A stretch of DNA of 64,000 nt from Rhineura floridana (taxonomy: Eukaryota; Chordata; Lepidosauria; Squamata; Rhineuridae), in contig NC_084493.1 of NCBI RefSeq assembly GCF_030035675.1, positions 20,747,822 through 20,811,821 of the forward strand, read 5' to 3'. This document shows, in pieces, positions 11,101 to 23,106 of this stretch (its first letter is position 1; each line of letters starts with the position of its first letter). A model generated the notes under the pieces. The model was not told the DNA's origin and searched no databases. It saw only the letters and a list, made by a program, of their open reading frames with translations. The translations under genes and the position numbers were made by a program.

Positions 11101-11726
11101 TTTGCACTTTCAGCATCCATTTCTTCATGACCTAGAAGCTTGAGGTGACATGGAATTTTCTGTCACCTGGAACAGAAAGAAATGTATTTTGTTGTTTGTT
11201 AAACAAACAAACAAAACCAAAACTTCTGGAATTAGAAGAAAAGATTTGCACTGGGTAGGAGTAGTTTCATTTTCAATTTATTTACTTATCTTCAAACCAG
11301 CCTAGCCACCAAAGATGGGTTGAGTAAACTAGGAACTCAACAGGAGGAAACTGACAACTATAAGAAGTTGGGAATTTTTCAGAAAAACAGAAATGGTGAC
11401 ACAAAGGGGGAAGTGAATAAGAACAAACATTTCTATGACACAGTATTTTGGTCCCTGTCCCTTATTTCAAAATCTGATTTTATACAAGAAGACGGGGCAG
11501 AAATGAAATATGGAAACACAGAAGCAAGGGCAAAGTTCTCTTTACCGATTATCTTTCTGCAGCATGATTAAAAGAAATTAGTCGATTCATCACTAGTTTA
11601 GTTAATTTAGTCCCATCTGCAGAAGTGAAAGCAATAGTTTTGAAGCAAAAAACACACTTTGTTTTTTGCAGATACATGCATGGATTATAGCAGGAATTGT
11701 CTTAGAAGAGGCATCTTCTAGTGCAA
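11101..11726. other. Spacer without recognised features
   Basis: An AAACAAACAAACAAAACC low-complexity stretch lies near 11200. No gene or repeat family is evident. Confidence 0.3.
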
Positions 11727-11836
11727 GGTTGAGGGGCCTGTAGCCCTCCAGATGTTGCTGGACTCCAACTCCCATCAACCCCAGCCAGCAAGGCCAATTG
11801 CCAAGGATGATGGGAGCTGGAATCTAGTATCATCCT
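11727..11836. mobile_element. Palindromic hAT-type MITE, fragment
   Basis: CCTCCAGATGTTGCTGGACT and AACTCCCATCAACCC are paired with GATGATGGGAGCTGGAAT. This is the family of 132-269. The right terminus is missing. Confidence 0.6.
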
Positions 11837-12562
11837 GGGCTCTTCTACATGGGAACAGTTCTTCGTAGGAAATACACTTTTTACCTTCGCTTTTCATTTG
11901 CATCGTCCGCAGTTCCTATTAAAAAGTTAGCTGCCAATTTTGTTTCCCATTCACACAAGCAGGCATTCCTCCGGGGAGGATTAGTCTCACTTTTTCCTTG
12001 TGGCCCTGCCCTCTAATTATACATATCCACTCCCTAAGGTTGCTAAGGTGACCAAGCATGCACAGTCTATTCTACAGCTGCAGTAGGTTCCTTTTAAAAA
12101 CAAACAAACCAGAAGTGTGAATATCTGTGTTTTCCCTGGTAGGATACAGCTGAAATACAAATCTTTGTTTGAGCATTGTTATGCTTTGCACACAGGTTAT
12201 ATGGGGGGGGGAATAAAGGCACTGTTTACAGCAACACAAAAAAGGCCAGCAGAATGGAGGGGAGCAACCAGAAGTTGTTTGTCAGCCTACAGAAAATAAA
12301 ATGAATAAAGGGAGGAAGAGGAAGTGGGCATGGAGAGAGGGACAATTGACACACCCACCTAAAAGCGTCAGAGCAAAGTGTTCACAAGCACTAGAGATAC
12401 AGAGTGAAGACTTTTTTCTTTTTCGTGTTATCAGTGGATTGGGTTAGTACGGATTTACAGGGGGAAAGCTTCTGTTTGCTGGCAATGTCATGTGAACCAA
12501 GCAAATTTAAAGGAGATGTGAGTAGCACCAAGCACACAGTAAACCACTGTGTAGATGAGCCC
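11837..12562. mobile_element. Unclassified element with terminal inverted repeats
   Basis: The left end GGGCTCTTCTACAT and the right end GTGTAGATGAGCCC are imperfect inverse copies about 725 bp apart. The body has ATTTGCATCGTCCGCAGTTC, CACACAAGCAGGCATTCCTC and GGCCCTGCCCTCTAATTAT. The same blocks recur in order at 41216-41480, so it is a dispersed family. No transposase is seen, so it is probably non-autonomous. The superfamily is unknown. Confidence 0.5.
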
Positions 12563-12837
12563 CCGGTGAGCCACAGGTTGCCCCAGCCTGCTCTAGAGTG
12601 AGAGAATGGAGAATAATAACAATATAATATAATAATAAACTTTATTTCTACCCCGCCCTTTTTCCAATAGGACTCAGAGCGGCTTACAACTAAAAACAAC
12701 ACCATTAAAACATACAGAGTATATTATTAAAAAAGAATTAAACTATGAGAAAAATTAAAACCATAAAATATAGGTTAAAAACAGCGGACAATTTAAAATA
12801 ATAAAATCATATAATGTAATCACCAAACCTATGACAC

Positions 12838-15755
12838 TTAATCCTGGTCGTTCTCTATCCCAAATGCCCGTTGAAATAAAACAGTCTTTACTTGTCACCG
12901 GACAGACGGCAAGGAGGGAGCTGATCGCACCTCACTCGGAAGGGAGTTCCACAGCCTAGGGGCGGCCACCGAAAAGGCCCTATCTCATGTCCGCGTCATA
13001 TGTGCTTGCGAAGGTGTGGGGAACACAAGAAGGGCCTCATCTGAAGATCTCAAATCCCGGACAGGTTCATGTAGGGAGATACGATCTGTCAAATAGTCTG
13101 GACCTGAGCTGTATAGGGCTTTGTAGGTCAAAACCAGCACTTTGAATTGTGACCAGAAACAAATTGGCAGCCAGTGGAGTTGTTGTAACAGGGGAGTTGT
13201 ATGGTCCCTGTAACCAGCCCCGGTTAGCACTCTGGCTGCAGCTCTTTGTACCAATTTAAGTTTCCGAACAGTCTTCAAAGGCAGCCCCATGTAGAGTGCG
13301 TTACAGTAGTCTAAGTGGGATATAACCAAGGCATGCATCACCCTAGTCAGATCAGGTAGCTCCAGGAACGGGCGCAGCTGACGCACCAGTTTTAATTGGG
13401 CAAATGTGCTCCTAGATACAGCAGCAATCTGGGCCTCCAAATTCAAAGCTGAGTCCAGGAGTACACCCAAACTGCGAACCTGAGACTTCAGGGGGAGTGC
13501 GACCCCATCCAGCACTGGTTGAATCCCTATTCCCTGATCTGCCCTCCGACTGACCAGGGGTACCTCTGTTTTGTCAGGATTTAATCTCAACTTGTTTGCC
13601 CTCATCCAGTCCATCACTGATGCCAGACACTGGTTTAGGGCCTGTACGGCTTCCTTGGCTTCAGGTGGAAAAGAGAAATAGAGTTGAGTGTCATCAGCAT
13701 ACTGATGGCACCGAACCCCAAAACCCTGGACAACCTCTCCCAGCGGTTTCATGTAGATGTTGAATAACATGGGGGACAAAATGGAACCCTGAGGGACCCC
13801 ATAGGTCAATGGCCAAGGGGTCGAGCAGGAGTCCCCCAGTACCACCTTCTGGGTTCAGTCCTCCAGGAAGGACTGGAGCCACTGTAACACAGTGCCCCCA
13901 AGTCCCATCTCGGCAAGGCGGCCCAGAAGGATACCATGATCGATGGTATCGAAAGCCGCTGAGAGGTCCAGTAGAACCAGCAGAGACACACTCCCCCTGT
14001 CCAGTTCTCTGCGTAGGTCATCCACCAAGGCGACCAAAGCCGTCTCTGTCCCATAGCCAGGCCTGAAACCAGATTGAAATGGATCCAGATAATCCGTATC
14101 ATCCAGGAATCCCTGGAGTTGGGCAACCACCACACGCTCTATTATCTTGCTTAAAAATGGAATATTGGAGACTGGCCGGTAGTTACCTAGTAAAGAGGGA
14201 TCCAGGGAGGGCTTTTTCAGCAGTGGTCTTATAACTGCCTCCTTTAAGCATGATGGAATTCTGCCTTGTTGTAGAGAGGCATTAACTACTCCCCTGACCC
14301 AATCGACCAGTCCTCCTCTGGTACTTCTAATGAGCCAGGAAGGGCAAGGGTCCAGTACACATGTGGTGGCACACGCCACTCCAAGGATCTTGTCCACATC
14401 CTCGGGTAGAACAAGTTGAAAAGAATCCATTTTAATTGGACAAACAGGCGCCGAAGTTACATCCTCAGAGACTGTATCAATTTTAGCGTCCAAGTCACAG
14501 CGAATCTGAGCGACTTTGTCCGCAAAGTGCCGTGCAAATTCTTGACAGCGGTCTGCTAAGTGGTCAGAATTACCCTCACGGTGGCTGGAACTTAAAAGCC
14601 CCCTAACCACTCGAAACAGTTCCGCTGGACGGCTCCCAGCAGACGCAATGGAGGCCGAGAAGAAAGATTTCTTCTTAGCCCGTACTGCCTTGGAGTAGGC
14701 CTTCAAATAGCCTCTAGCCCGAGATTGATCAGCTTTGCTCCGAGTCTTCCACCAACGTCGCTCTAGTCCCCGTCTGACACGCTTCATCACCACCAGCTCC
14801 TTGGAAAACCATGGAGCCAGTTTGGCTCCACTCCGAAAGAGGGGACACTCGGGAGCGATCGTGTCCACTGCCCTGGTCATTTCTCTATTCCAGAGATCAA
14901 CCAGGGCTTCGACAGGATCGCCTGCCAAGGTGACAGGAAAATCTCCAAGAGCCATCAGGAAACCATCCAGATCCATCAGCCTCTTGGGACTGACCATTCT
15001 AATGGGTCCCCCACCCCTGCAGAGGCTCTGAGTCCCAGTGAGTCTAAACCCGACCAGGTAGTGATCTGTCCATGACAACGGAACCACCGCAAGTTCTTCC
15101 ACACCAAGATCACCGTCATCCCGACCAACACAGAAAACAAGGTCAAGGGTGTGACCAGCAACATGAGTGGGGCCAGATACTACTTGGGACAGACCCATGG
15201 TTGTCATGGAGGCCATGAAGTCCTGAGCCACTCCCAACAGAGCAGTCTCAGCGTGGATGTTGAAGTCACCCAATACCACAAGCCGAGGGGACTCCAACAC
15301 CAACCCCGAGACTACCCCGGCTAGCTCAGGTAGGGAGACTGTGGAGCAGTGGGGTGGGCGGTACACCAACAGAATCCCTATTCTGTCCTGGCCACCTAAC
15401 TTCAAGTACACACACTCGAACCCTGAGAACTGTGGGAGAGGGCACCTGGTCAGGGGGATAGTATCACGATAGACTACTGCGACCCCACCTCCCCATCCCA
15501 CAGGTCTCGGCTGCTGCTGTACTGAAAAACCAGGTGGACAAATCTGGGAGAGATTAACCCCCCCAGGTTCATCCAACCAGGTTTCCGTAATACAGGCCAG
15601 GTCAGCATGCTTATCGAGGACCAAATCCTGAATGAGCATCGATTTTCCATTCACCGACCTGGCATTCACCAGCAGCAGTTTTAACCCAGGGGCACTGTCA
15701 CCGAGGCCATCCAGGTTGTTTGAACGGGAAGACAGCTTGGGGTTATCAACAGTCG
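12838..15755 (-). pseudogene. L2 ORF2: endonuclease and reverse transcriptase
   Basis: One reading frame runs from about 15755 to a stop at about 12838. The endonuclease part has NARSVNGKS, ITETWLDE (catalytic Glu), VVLGDFNIH (Asp/Asn) and SWTDHYLVGF (His). The RT has NYRPVSNIPFLSKIIERVV, LLDLSAAFDTIDHGILL, YGVPQGSILSPMLFNIY and HQYADDTQLYFSF (catalytic YADD). The C terminus is RAFSVAAPRLWNSLP. Three in-frame TGAs (13855-13857, 12985-12987 and one near 12865) sit where relatives read Arg, as expected of CGA to TGA decay at methylated CpG. No frameshift was seen. The first in-frame codons lack an ATG before NARS, so the start is unclear. Confidence 0.8.
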
Positions 15756-15935
15756 GTTACACTCTACCTTCCCTTGATAGCATGGCTGTCTCCCTACTTC
15801 GTATCTCCCTCTGCCTTCAACAACATTAATGGCAGCCCCTTGGATTCCCTCCTTCACCCCATGGATACCCTCCTTTGCCCACTTATCCACAAACTTAAAT
15901 GACCGTTTTAAACCAGGGGAGTGGGTCAGAGGCAG

Positions 15936-17554
15936 TCAGGGAGAAGGAAAGGTATGTGTCAGCCTACAAACATTAGGGGGAGAACACTTCAGAGGAGCTA
16001 GCGAAATTAACGGAACCGGTCCTTGACAACTAGCTGACGACCCCTGTTCTGTATTCTCCAAGTGAGACCAAGATGAGTCGAAACTGGTGTTCAAAGATGC
16101 CCTATGAGAACAGACACTAGACAGGGTAGGGGTGGAATGAGCAGTCTCAATATAGTTCTCAGATGAAAAAGGATTAGTGAAGTTCGTAAGGGTAGTTTTC
16201 AAGGATGACAGCCGTGACAGGATCTCACGTTGTTCCTGTTCGGGAAGCGCACCAAAGCTGTCAATGAGCAGAAGTTCTTCGGGATAAAAATTCCCGGAGC
16301 CGAGGATCAACACACTCTCAAGATGGCTCCCTCTGCCTTGCTCGGCCCTGAAGTTCAGAGATCCTATATTATCTGGGCCAGAGTTAACTGCTGGTGATTT
16401 CAGGGGTAAGTTGAAACGAGGCACGGAGACTCCTATATTGGACTTCTCTGATCTTAAAATTGAAGAGGCAAAGCGTTACCTCATGCTATGTGTGACCAAA
16501 GGCATGGGAGGAGAAACGTCTCTAAAGTGTCTTTTAACCTCTATTCCTTTGCCTAGAAACACCTCCTTACACGAGTAAACAAAGTCCACAATAGAGGCTG
16601 AGGCAAACGTTACCAGGGCACGGGCCGTGTTTGAATTGTAAAAAAGATATTCAATCTTTGAGAATGCGTCAAGTTTCAAGAAAGACTTGACCATAGAGGA
16701 CAGCAACTTCAATAGGTGTATTTTGCGATTCCTCTGTGACAGCCACCCGTATGGTTTGGGGTAGTTGGTAAAAACCAAAACCCTATCTTCTAGCTAGAGG
16801 CACCACCTTTTACTTTCCAGAGTTGGTGGCTTCAAGTCCTCTTTATACTCACAATCTTCCGCTTTACTTAGAGAGCCATCGCCCCTTATCATCAGTTGCC
16901 GGGTTAACTGGTGTCCAAGGGAAGGTGTTGCAATATCACCTATAGGCAAAGCTTCAGGGCTAGGGTGCAAGGGGGTTCGGTCTTGAGCAGTCTTAATAAT
17001 TTTGGCTTTGTTGTTTCTAGTGTTCATCTGCTCTGATTGACCAGTCTCCTCACATTCCAATAATTTGAAAAGTTTATTAACATTCATTTTGGAACCCTTT
17101 CTGGAGCTACTGGCCGCTTTTATGTTTTTCGATTTCCTCTTTAAACTTGGTTGAGCCTTGATGTTTTTACGTTTTGAGCCTTTTTTTGTTGAAACCCCAG
17201 CATTAATGCCACACTTACTGTGAGCATGGCCTAGGCTAGCCGGGTTAATTGTATTAAAAGTTCGCTCACTCGGCTGATGGGTTACACACGTAGGCAATTC
17301 AGTTGTAAAACTAAGTTCATGTATGGGACTAGGATCCCTGTCCGCCCGAAACTTAGGCTCCGGTACGTCCGTCGACAAAGTAGTGCAGAGCGGTTGAATT
17401 AAGGTGGCGTCCTTTGAACAAGGCGACATTGGGGCCGTTAATAATAACAACTGACCCATACATTCGGCAAGGAGGTTCTTAATCAGCGACAGGTCTTCCG
17501 TCCATTTTATAAATAAGCTTTTAATTAGGTCCAACTGGGAATTAAGTAGTTTGA
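15936..17554 (-). pseudogene. L2 ORF1, main part
   Basis: A single frame runs from about 17554 to a TGA at 15936, with two in-frame stops (16794-16796 and 16476-16478). It encodes a Lys/Ser-rich stretch (KRKNIKAQPSLKRKSKNIKA near 17150), then VFTNYPKPYGWLSQRNRKIH near 16776, and EILSRLSSLKTTL near 16220. I recognise no named domain. Its position directly upstream of the endonuclease fits a LINE ORF1 nucleic-acid-binding protein. Its N-terminal part lies on the far side of the inserted L2 (19108-19603). Confidence 0.6.
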
Positions 17555-19107
17555 CTATTTTATTTATTTATTTATTTATTAGATTTATATACCGCCCGAC
17601 TAGCGATAGCTCTCTGGGCGGTGAACATAAAATAGCATAAAAAAATACGATAAATAACAAAATAATACTAAATAATACAATCAAAAATCCAATACAATAA
17701 CATTTTTAAAGTAAGTCAATTTAACTTAAAATGCTTCAGAGAATAGGAAGGTTTTGACCTGGCGCCAAAAAGAAAGCAGAGTCGGCACCAGGTGTACTTC
17801 CTCGGGGAGACTGTTCCATCGTTCGGGGGCCACCACTGAGAAGGCCCTAGATCTTGTCACCACCCTCCAGCCTCCCTGTGAGTTGGAACCCGGAGGAGGG
17901 CCTTTGTAGCAGAATGTAGTGTATGGGCCGGTTCATATCGGAAGAGGCGTTCCACAAGGTATCGTGGTCCCGCACCGTATAAGGCTTTATAGGTCAATAC
18001 CAACACTTTGAATCTGGCCCGGAAACATATTGGCAACCAGTGCAAGCGGGCCAGAACAGGTGTTATATGCTCGGACCGCTTGGTCCTTGTCAGCAATCTG
18101 GCCGCCGCATTTTGCACTAGCTGTAGCTTCCGAACTGTCTTCAAAGGTAGCCCTACGTAAAGCGCATTACAGTAATCCAAACGTGAGGTTACCAGAGCAT
18201 GTACCACTGATGTAAGGTCCTCTTTACTCAAATAGGGACGTAGCTGGGCTACCAACCGAAGTTGGTAGAACGCATTCCTAACCACTGAGGCTACTTGAGC
18301 CTCAAGTGAGAGGGAAGAGTCTAAAAAGACTCCCAGACTACGAACCCGGTCCTTTAGGGGGAGTGTAACCCCATCCAGGACAGGGTATATATCCACCACC
18401 CGATCAGAGAAACCATCCACCAACAGCATCTCAGTCTTGTCAGGATTGAGCTTCAGTTTGTTAGTTCTCATCCAGTCCATTGTCGCAGCCAGGCAACGGT
18501 TCAGCACGTCGACTGCCTCACCTGAAGAAGATGTAAAGGAGAAGTAGAGCTGCGTGTCATCAGCATACTGATGACAACGCACTCCAAAACTCCTGATGAC
18601 CGCCCCCAGCGGCTTCATATAAATATTAAAAAGCATGGAAGACAGAACCGAACCCTGCGGGACCCCACATTGGAGAACCCACGGTGTCGAGCAATGTTCC
18701 CCAAGCACTATCTTCTGGAGACGACCCACTAAGTAAGAGCGGAACCACTGCCAAGCAGTGCCTCCAACTCCCAACTCCGCAAGCCTCTCCAGAAGGATAC
18801 CATGGTCGATGGTATCAAAAGCCGCTGAGAGGTCAAGGAGAATCAACAGAGTTACACTCCCTCTGTCTCTCTCCCGACATAGGTCATCGTACAGGGTGAC
18901 CAAGGCTGTCTCGGTGCCAAAACCGGGCCTAAAACCCGATTGAAATGGATCTAGATAATCGGTTTCATCCAATACCGCCTGGAGCTGGCCAGCAACCACT
19001 CGTTCCAAGACCTTGCCCAGGAATGGAACATTCGCCACTGGCCTGTAGCTGTTAAAATTGTCTGGGTCCAAGGAAGGCTTTTTCAGGAGTGGTCTCACCA
19101 CTGCCTC
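17555..19107 (-). mobile_element. 5'-truncated L2 LINE inserted in the larger L2
   Basis: The 3' end is a TTTATTTATTTATTTATT tail beside AGATTTATATACCGCCCGAC at 17560-17600. The RT frame runs 19107 to 17857: [82 protein letters not shown] one-base change near 17870 shifts the last part (SRAFSVVAPERWNSLPEEV). The element starts abruptly at codons EAVVRPLLKK, a 5' truncation. Flanking sequences resume the host L2 ORF1 on both sides. Confidence 0.75.
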
Positions 19108-19603
19108 TCACCACTACCGTATTAGAATCCATTTCTTCATGATGAGGACCCTTATAAATCGACGTCTGATGTGTAGCAGATAGGGAAGGCTGAGGTGAAG
19201 AAGATGAACAAGTGGCGCACAGGATCTCAGCAGGGCAAGGCGGAGTAACGCTCACGGAGCCTCCACAGACTTGGGGCTGAGCAGGGCTGCCAGCCTGCTG
19301 AAAGTTTACAATTGAGGGATCAGCATGCTCTAGTTCCACAGCCAGAGAGCACTCACCAGCCCTCATAGTGTCCCCAGGTGATAATTTCATTAGGCACTGT
19401 GGCCCCAAAGACCAGTCTAAGCATTCGGTGCCATCCGGTACCGTTAGGTCCAGAGGTCCCATAGCAGATGAGACATTTAAATTTGGGCCAAAGAAATCCG
19501 TGATTTTACATTGATTATGTTTTTTAATGACTGCTGCAATATTGTCCGTCTCCGTCATGGGGACCAGACCACGCTGTTTGTATCCTACTCTGGTGAGAAC
19601 CAT
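19108..19603 (-). pseudogene. L2 ORF1, N-terminal part cut off by insertion
   Basis: The frame runs from 19603, with a second in-frame ATG at 19558: MTETDNIAAVIKKHNQCKIT, DFFGPN, later HQTSIYKGPHHEEMDSNTVV. It then meets the inserted L2 at about 19107. The natural continuation is the ORF1 frame beginning near 17554 (LNSQLDLIKSLFIKW). No named domain was recognised. Confidence 0.55.
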
Positions 19604-19760
19604 CGTGCCCGAACTTAGATTTCCTAAGGAACAGCTGCTTACTTTTCATCCATGGCTTGATTTATGTAAAAACTTGATCCTGCCCCTTTAAGGCTGTTGG
19701 ACCTGGCCGGCAGATTCCTTCACCAGCCAGCATTCGTTGGAAAAACAAACATTTGCCGAA

Positions 19761-21654
19761 AAGCAACCAGAGCAAATCTAAAAATAGTCTGCTGGTCCCC
19801 AGAATGCTGCTTCTGAGATGGTGCTTGCCCCCTGCTGGTTTTTTTTTATATCAGGGCTGGGGAGCCAAAGGCCTGAGGGCCAGATGCAGCCCTTGGAGCA
19901 GAAGCAGCTTACCAGGTGGGCAGGTGGGCTGCTTACTTGGAGGTAGTGGGGAAAGGACAAGGCGGTGAGGAGGTCAGCATGGTGGAAATGCCCTGGCAGA
20001 ACCAATCCAGCTCTCTGTGCCATCCTTCCTTCTGCCTTCTGTTCCCTTCTGGTAAGCATCTGCTGAAGCTAGGGTGGCAGTTCCACCCAGTTCAGTGAGC
20101 TGCATCTGCCTTGGGGCCTCTCCAACAGGCTCATAGCTTCCTTCCCCTTGCCTTCACCAGCTGTGCCCTCCCCAATCCCTGATTGAACAGGGATCTGGCC
20201 CCAGGACTCTTCCAGAGACACACATCCTTCTGAGTAACTCCCCTGCTTTGCACTCTCCTTGAGGTTTTTTTGCCTGGCTCGAATGTGTGTGTCCTTAAAC
20301 ACTGATAGTGCTTCTTGCCAGCCTGGAGGGAGAGCAGAGGTGGGTTTGTGAATGTGTGTAAAGTAGCCTACTGTACGAAGGTAGAATTCACATTTATTGC
20401 TTTGCTCACTTTTGTCTCTGGCCCTGCCCACCACAAGCATGTGGCCCCAGAAGGTTGCCCAGAAGAAAATGTGGCCTTTAGTCTGAAAAATGTTCTGCAC
20501 TCCTGGTTTACCCTAAAAGGTGGCCTATAAATATATTTAGTCAATATCAATCAATCAAAAATAGCAGTATTCATCAGGGTTTTGCGAGCCATCATGAAAG
20601 GCAGCTCACATTGCCAGGGCAATGTGGGGAAGCAAGGGGTGGCTGGGTAATTTAATTAATATGGATGGGGTGGGATATGAGGGTGTCCCCCACCCCAGAA
20701 CTTGTGACAGTCAGTGATACGCTCATGCAGAAAAGCCCCAAGTTGTCATCCTCCTCCAAGTATGTGACACGAGAAGCAGGAAGGAAACACAAAGATCTAA
20801 GAAGTCTTCAGCAGCCATATGCCCTCTCAGTTCCTGATGTCTCCTGAGGCAACATCTTTCAAATGGTAGTTTTCAGTTGAGACAACGGAACAGGGAAGTT
20901 TTGCAGAGACGCTGAAACGAAGATGGCCCTGCAGTAGCGTGCAGAAATCACAGTAGTCATAATGGACAGGGTGATTTAAGAATGGTGTGAAATTGCACTC
21001 TGCCCAGATACCTGGAGAGCTGTGCATGTTTTTGCCTCTAGGACCTTTGTGTTCACATTACATTCCTTTGGCAACTGACAGCTGGTTTACCTGATGATAA
21101 AATCTTCCTTTGTGACCCAGTTACCCCACTTTACATGCAGTGCTCAAGGTGGAATGGAAGCCTTGCTGTTTTGCCAAAGGCAAGAAGGTTCGAGGGGATT
21201 TCAAAGGGTAAGTAATGAAGATACCAGTGGAAAAGTTATAGCTTTATTTGAGATAGCAGCTAGCACTTTATGGCAGGCAAGGCAATAAACATATAAAGCA
21301 ATGAATGAGCACAGATCTCACGTTCTCCTTTCAGTCTTTGGGAGCCCCAGACAAGAAACAATGGAGAGATCCAAGCTGGCCAATACATATCACCCCACCA
21401 GCCTGGGTCTGTACTGAAGCTCCCCAAAGTGAACCGAGGGAGCCTTATTTATACTCAAAGGAGCCTCTGGACCTGGGTGCAGGTTTGCACCTGTGACTTT
21501 AACTAGCTGTACCTGTGGGAATATTTCTTTTTCTTGGGTCTCACGCTTCTGTCTTTGTTTATCAATCAGTTGGTCAGTGTCCTTGGACTTTGTAGCAGCA
21601 TGATTCATTGCACCTGCCCTGAAGGTCAAGTTCTCAGGCTTTAACAGTGAGCAA
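19761..21654. other. Spacer with hAT-like fragments and possible regulatory motifs
   Basis: TTGCCCCCTGCTGG at 19825-19838 is a good partial CTCF motif. GGGCTGGGGAGCC near 19855 and TGTGGCCTTTAGTCTGAAAA near 20470 look like edges of a hAT-type repeat. On the minus strand a TATAAATAAGG (near 21450) and an AATAAA (near 21241) suggest an LTR remnant whose ends I could not define. A 33-bp imperfect direct repeat lies at 20629-20661 and 21647-21679. Confidence 0.3.
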
Positions 21655-22370
21655 GTGTGGGTGGGTAATTGAATTAATACTATTAATGGCTACTAGCCAT
21701 GATGGCTGTGCTCTGCCAACATAGAGGCAGTATGCTTCTGAATACCAGTTGCCGATATTGGAAATGTGACAGTGCTACTCAGCTTGAAGAGGGGATTGCA
21801 TGCTACATGGGAAGTAGAGAGGTAGAGAGAAGTCCTCCTAAATTCCTAGACTGTTCTGTCCACTCTCACCTAAGCTCACCTTTCCTTCCAGGTGTAAACT
21901 GATATCCTCAGAGGAAACAAATCTCCCTTCCTGCTCCTTCTCTGATCTCACTATTCCTTTGCCCTTCTTGCCAGCATGGCCCTCTGAGGAGGAGCTCAGA
22001 TGCAGCAGACATCTCTTCTGCAGCATCTCCTATCTATCTTAGTCAGATGTAGGTTTTTTCCTATCTAAATGTATTTCCTACAATAAACTTAGTTGGTTAT
22101 TTTTCTTGTACTGGACTCTCAGTGCAATTTCTACCAAGCTGAAGTGTAGCTACAACTTAAGTGTTTACTGCATGCGCTTAATTCCACAAAATGTTATTAT
22201 AATCACTAGATCCTGACAGCTGGAAGCCGCAGGAGAGGAGAATGCTCTTGCACTCAGGTCCTGTTTGCGGGCTTCCCATAGTGGGCATCTGGTTGGCCAC
22301 TGGGAGAACAGGATGCTGGACTAGATGCACCACTGGCCTGATCCAGCAGGTTGTTCCGATGTTTTTATAA
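21655..22370 (+). mobile_element. CR1 3' UTR copy split by a solo LTR
   Basis: The left part GGCTACTAGCCATGATGGCT to AATACCAGTTG and the right part AGCTGGAAGCCGCAGG to ACTGGCCTGATCCAGCAGG are adjacent in other copies (48495-48715, 52219-52345). Here they are separated by about 470 bp with LTR features. The right end is the typical CR1 end of squamates. Confidence 0.65.
21750..22218 (+). mobile_element. Solo LTR inside a CR1 3' UTR (fossil)
   Basis: It begins TGCCGATATTGG and ends ATCCTGACA (TG...CA), with an AATAAA near 22082 followed by a T-rich stretch and GGACTCTCAGTG. The poly(A) region resembles that of the LTR at 27183 (TAGGTTT, AATAAA, then CTCAGTG), so the two may be one family. A target duplication could not be fixed. 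No internal genes remain. Confidence 0.45.
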
Positions 22371-23106
22371 TTGGAGGATGCTGTATGCTGTTTGTGCCTG
22401 CTGGCAAGAAGGAGCAAGATGGGAGAGGTCAGCAAATCCACTGGCACATCCCTCCCTAGAGGCTTACTGTCCTTGAGGCTCCTCAGTTTGCCAGGAGAAC
22501 TGAGAGTGGGAGAGACACACCAGCTGTGGCTTATTGCCACCCTCTTTCTCTTTTGTGTTTCCTTGTTGCTCTGTTGCTACTGCAGAAAAGGAGTGGGAGA
22601 TCTTTGCTGAAGATGCTTGTGGGCAACGGTTCATGCCACTCAGGGTGACAGCCAGGATGGGCTGGAGAAGTAGGGATGGGGAGATGTTCTGGCCTCAACA
22701 CACGTTGAGCTGTGTGTCTATCCAGGCAGATGAACTGACGTCCAATCCACACTTTATATAACTCAAACCCATTTTATTCATAAGTAATCTTGAACAGCAA
22801 CTAATAAATTCAACAACAAAACAGTTAACTGCACAAAGATGATAGAGGAGGATCCACTTGAGTAAAGGAGGTAGAATGGATGTGTGGTGAAAAAATAATG
22901 CACAACCAAGCCCTCCAAGCTGTGGAGAACCAGGCCTGACGGAAGATGTCTGCCTTCTAGAAAGAACCACCCCAAACACAGAACTGACTCCTTTCAGGAG
23001 CAGCCAACTGAGGCATGATAACAATCAGACCTTATCACTTGCTAACAGATTTACTAAAGAGGATTCTACTACAAGCTTGCAGGCGGCATATTAAATAACA
23101 TAATGC
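22371..23106. other. Spacer without recognised features
   Basis: No LINE motif, SINE head or splice-bounded exon was seen. Open frames here look like chance frames. Confidence 0.3.

Larger units (their letters stand above)
12613..19760 (-). mobile_element. Nearly complete L2 LINE, interrupted by a second L2
   Basis: On the minus strand the order is ORF1 start (19603), ORF1 remainder (after the inserted L2 at 17555-19107), ORF2 endonuclease, RT, 3' UTR, and an AATAAT-type tail at about 12613-12640. The 5' limit past 19603 is uncertain. The element is about 5.6 kb without the insert. ORF2 keeps one frame throughout, with only three TGA stops, so it is comparatively young. No clear target duplication was found. 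Confidence 0.75.

Noticed and set aside
13809-15472. Several plus-strand open frames of 60-100 codons
   Set aside because: They lie antisense to the L2 ORF2 and carry no signature of their own.
21230-21646. Possible minus-strand solo LTR (TATAAATAAGG and AATAAA spaced like an LTR)
   Set aside because: No matched TG...CA ends or target duplication could be defined, so it is left as a note only.
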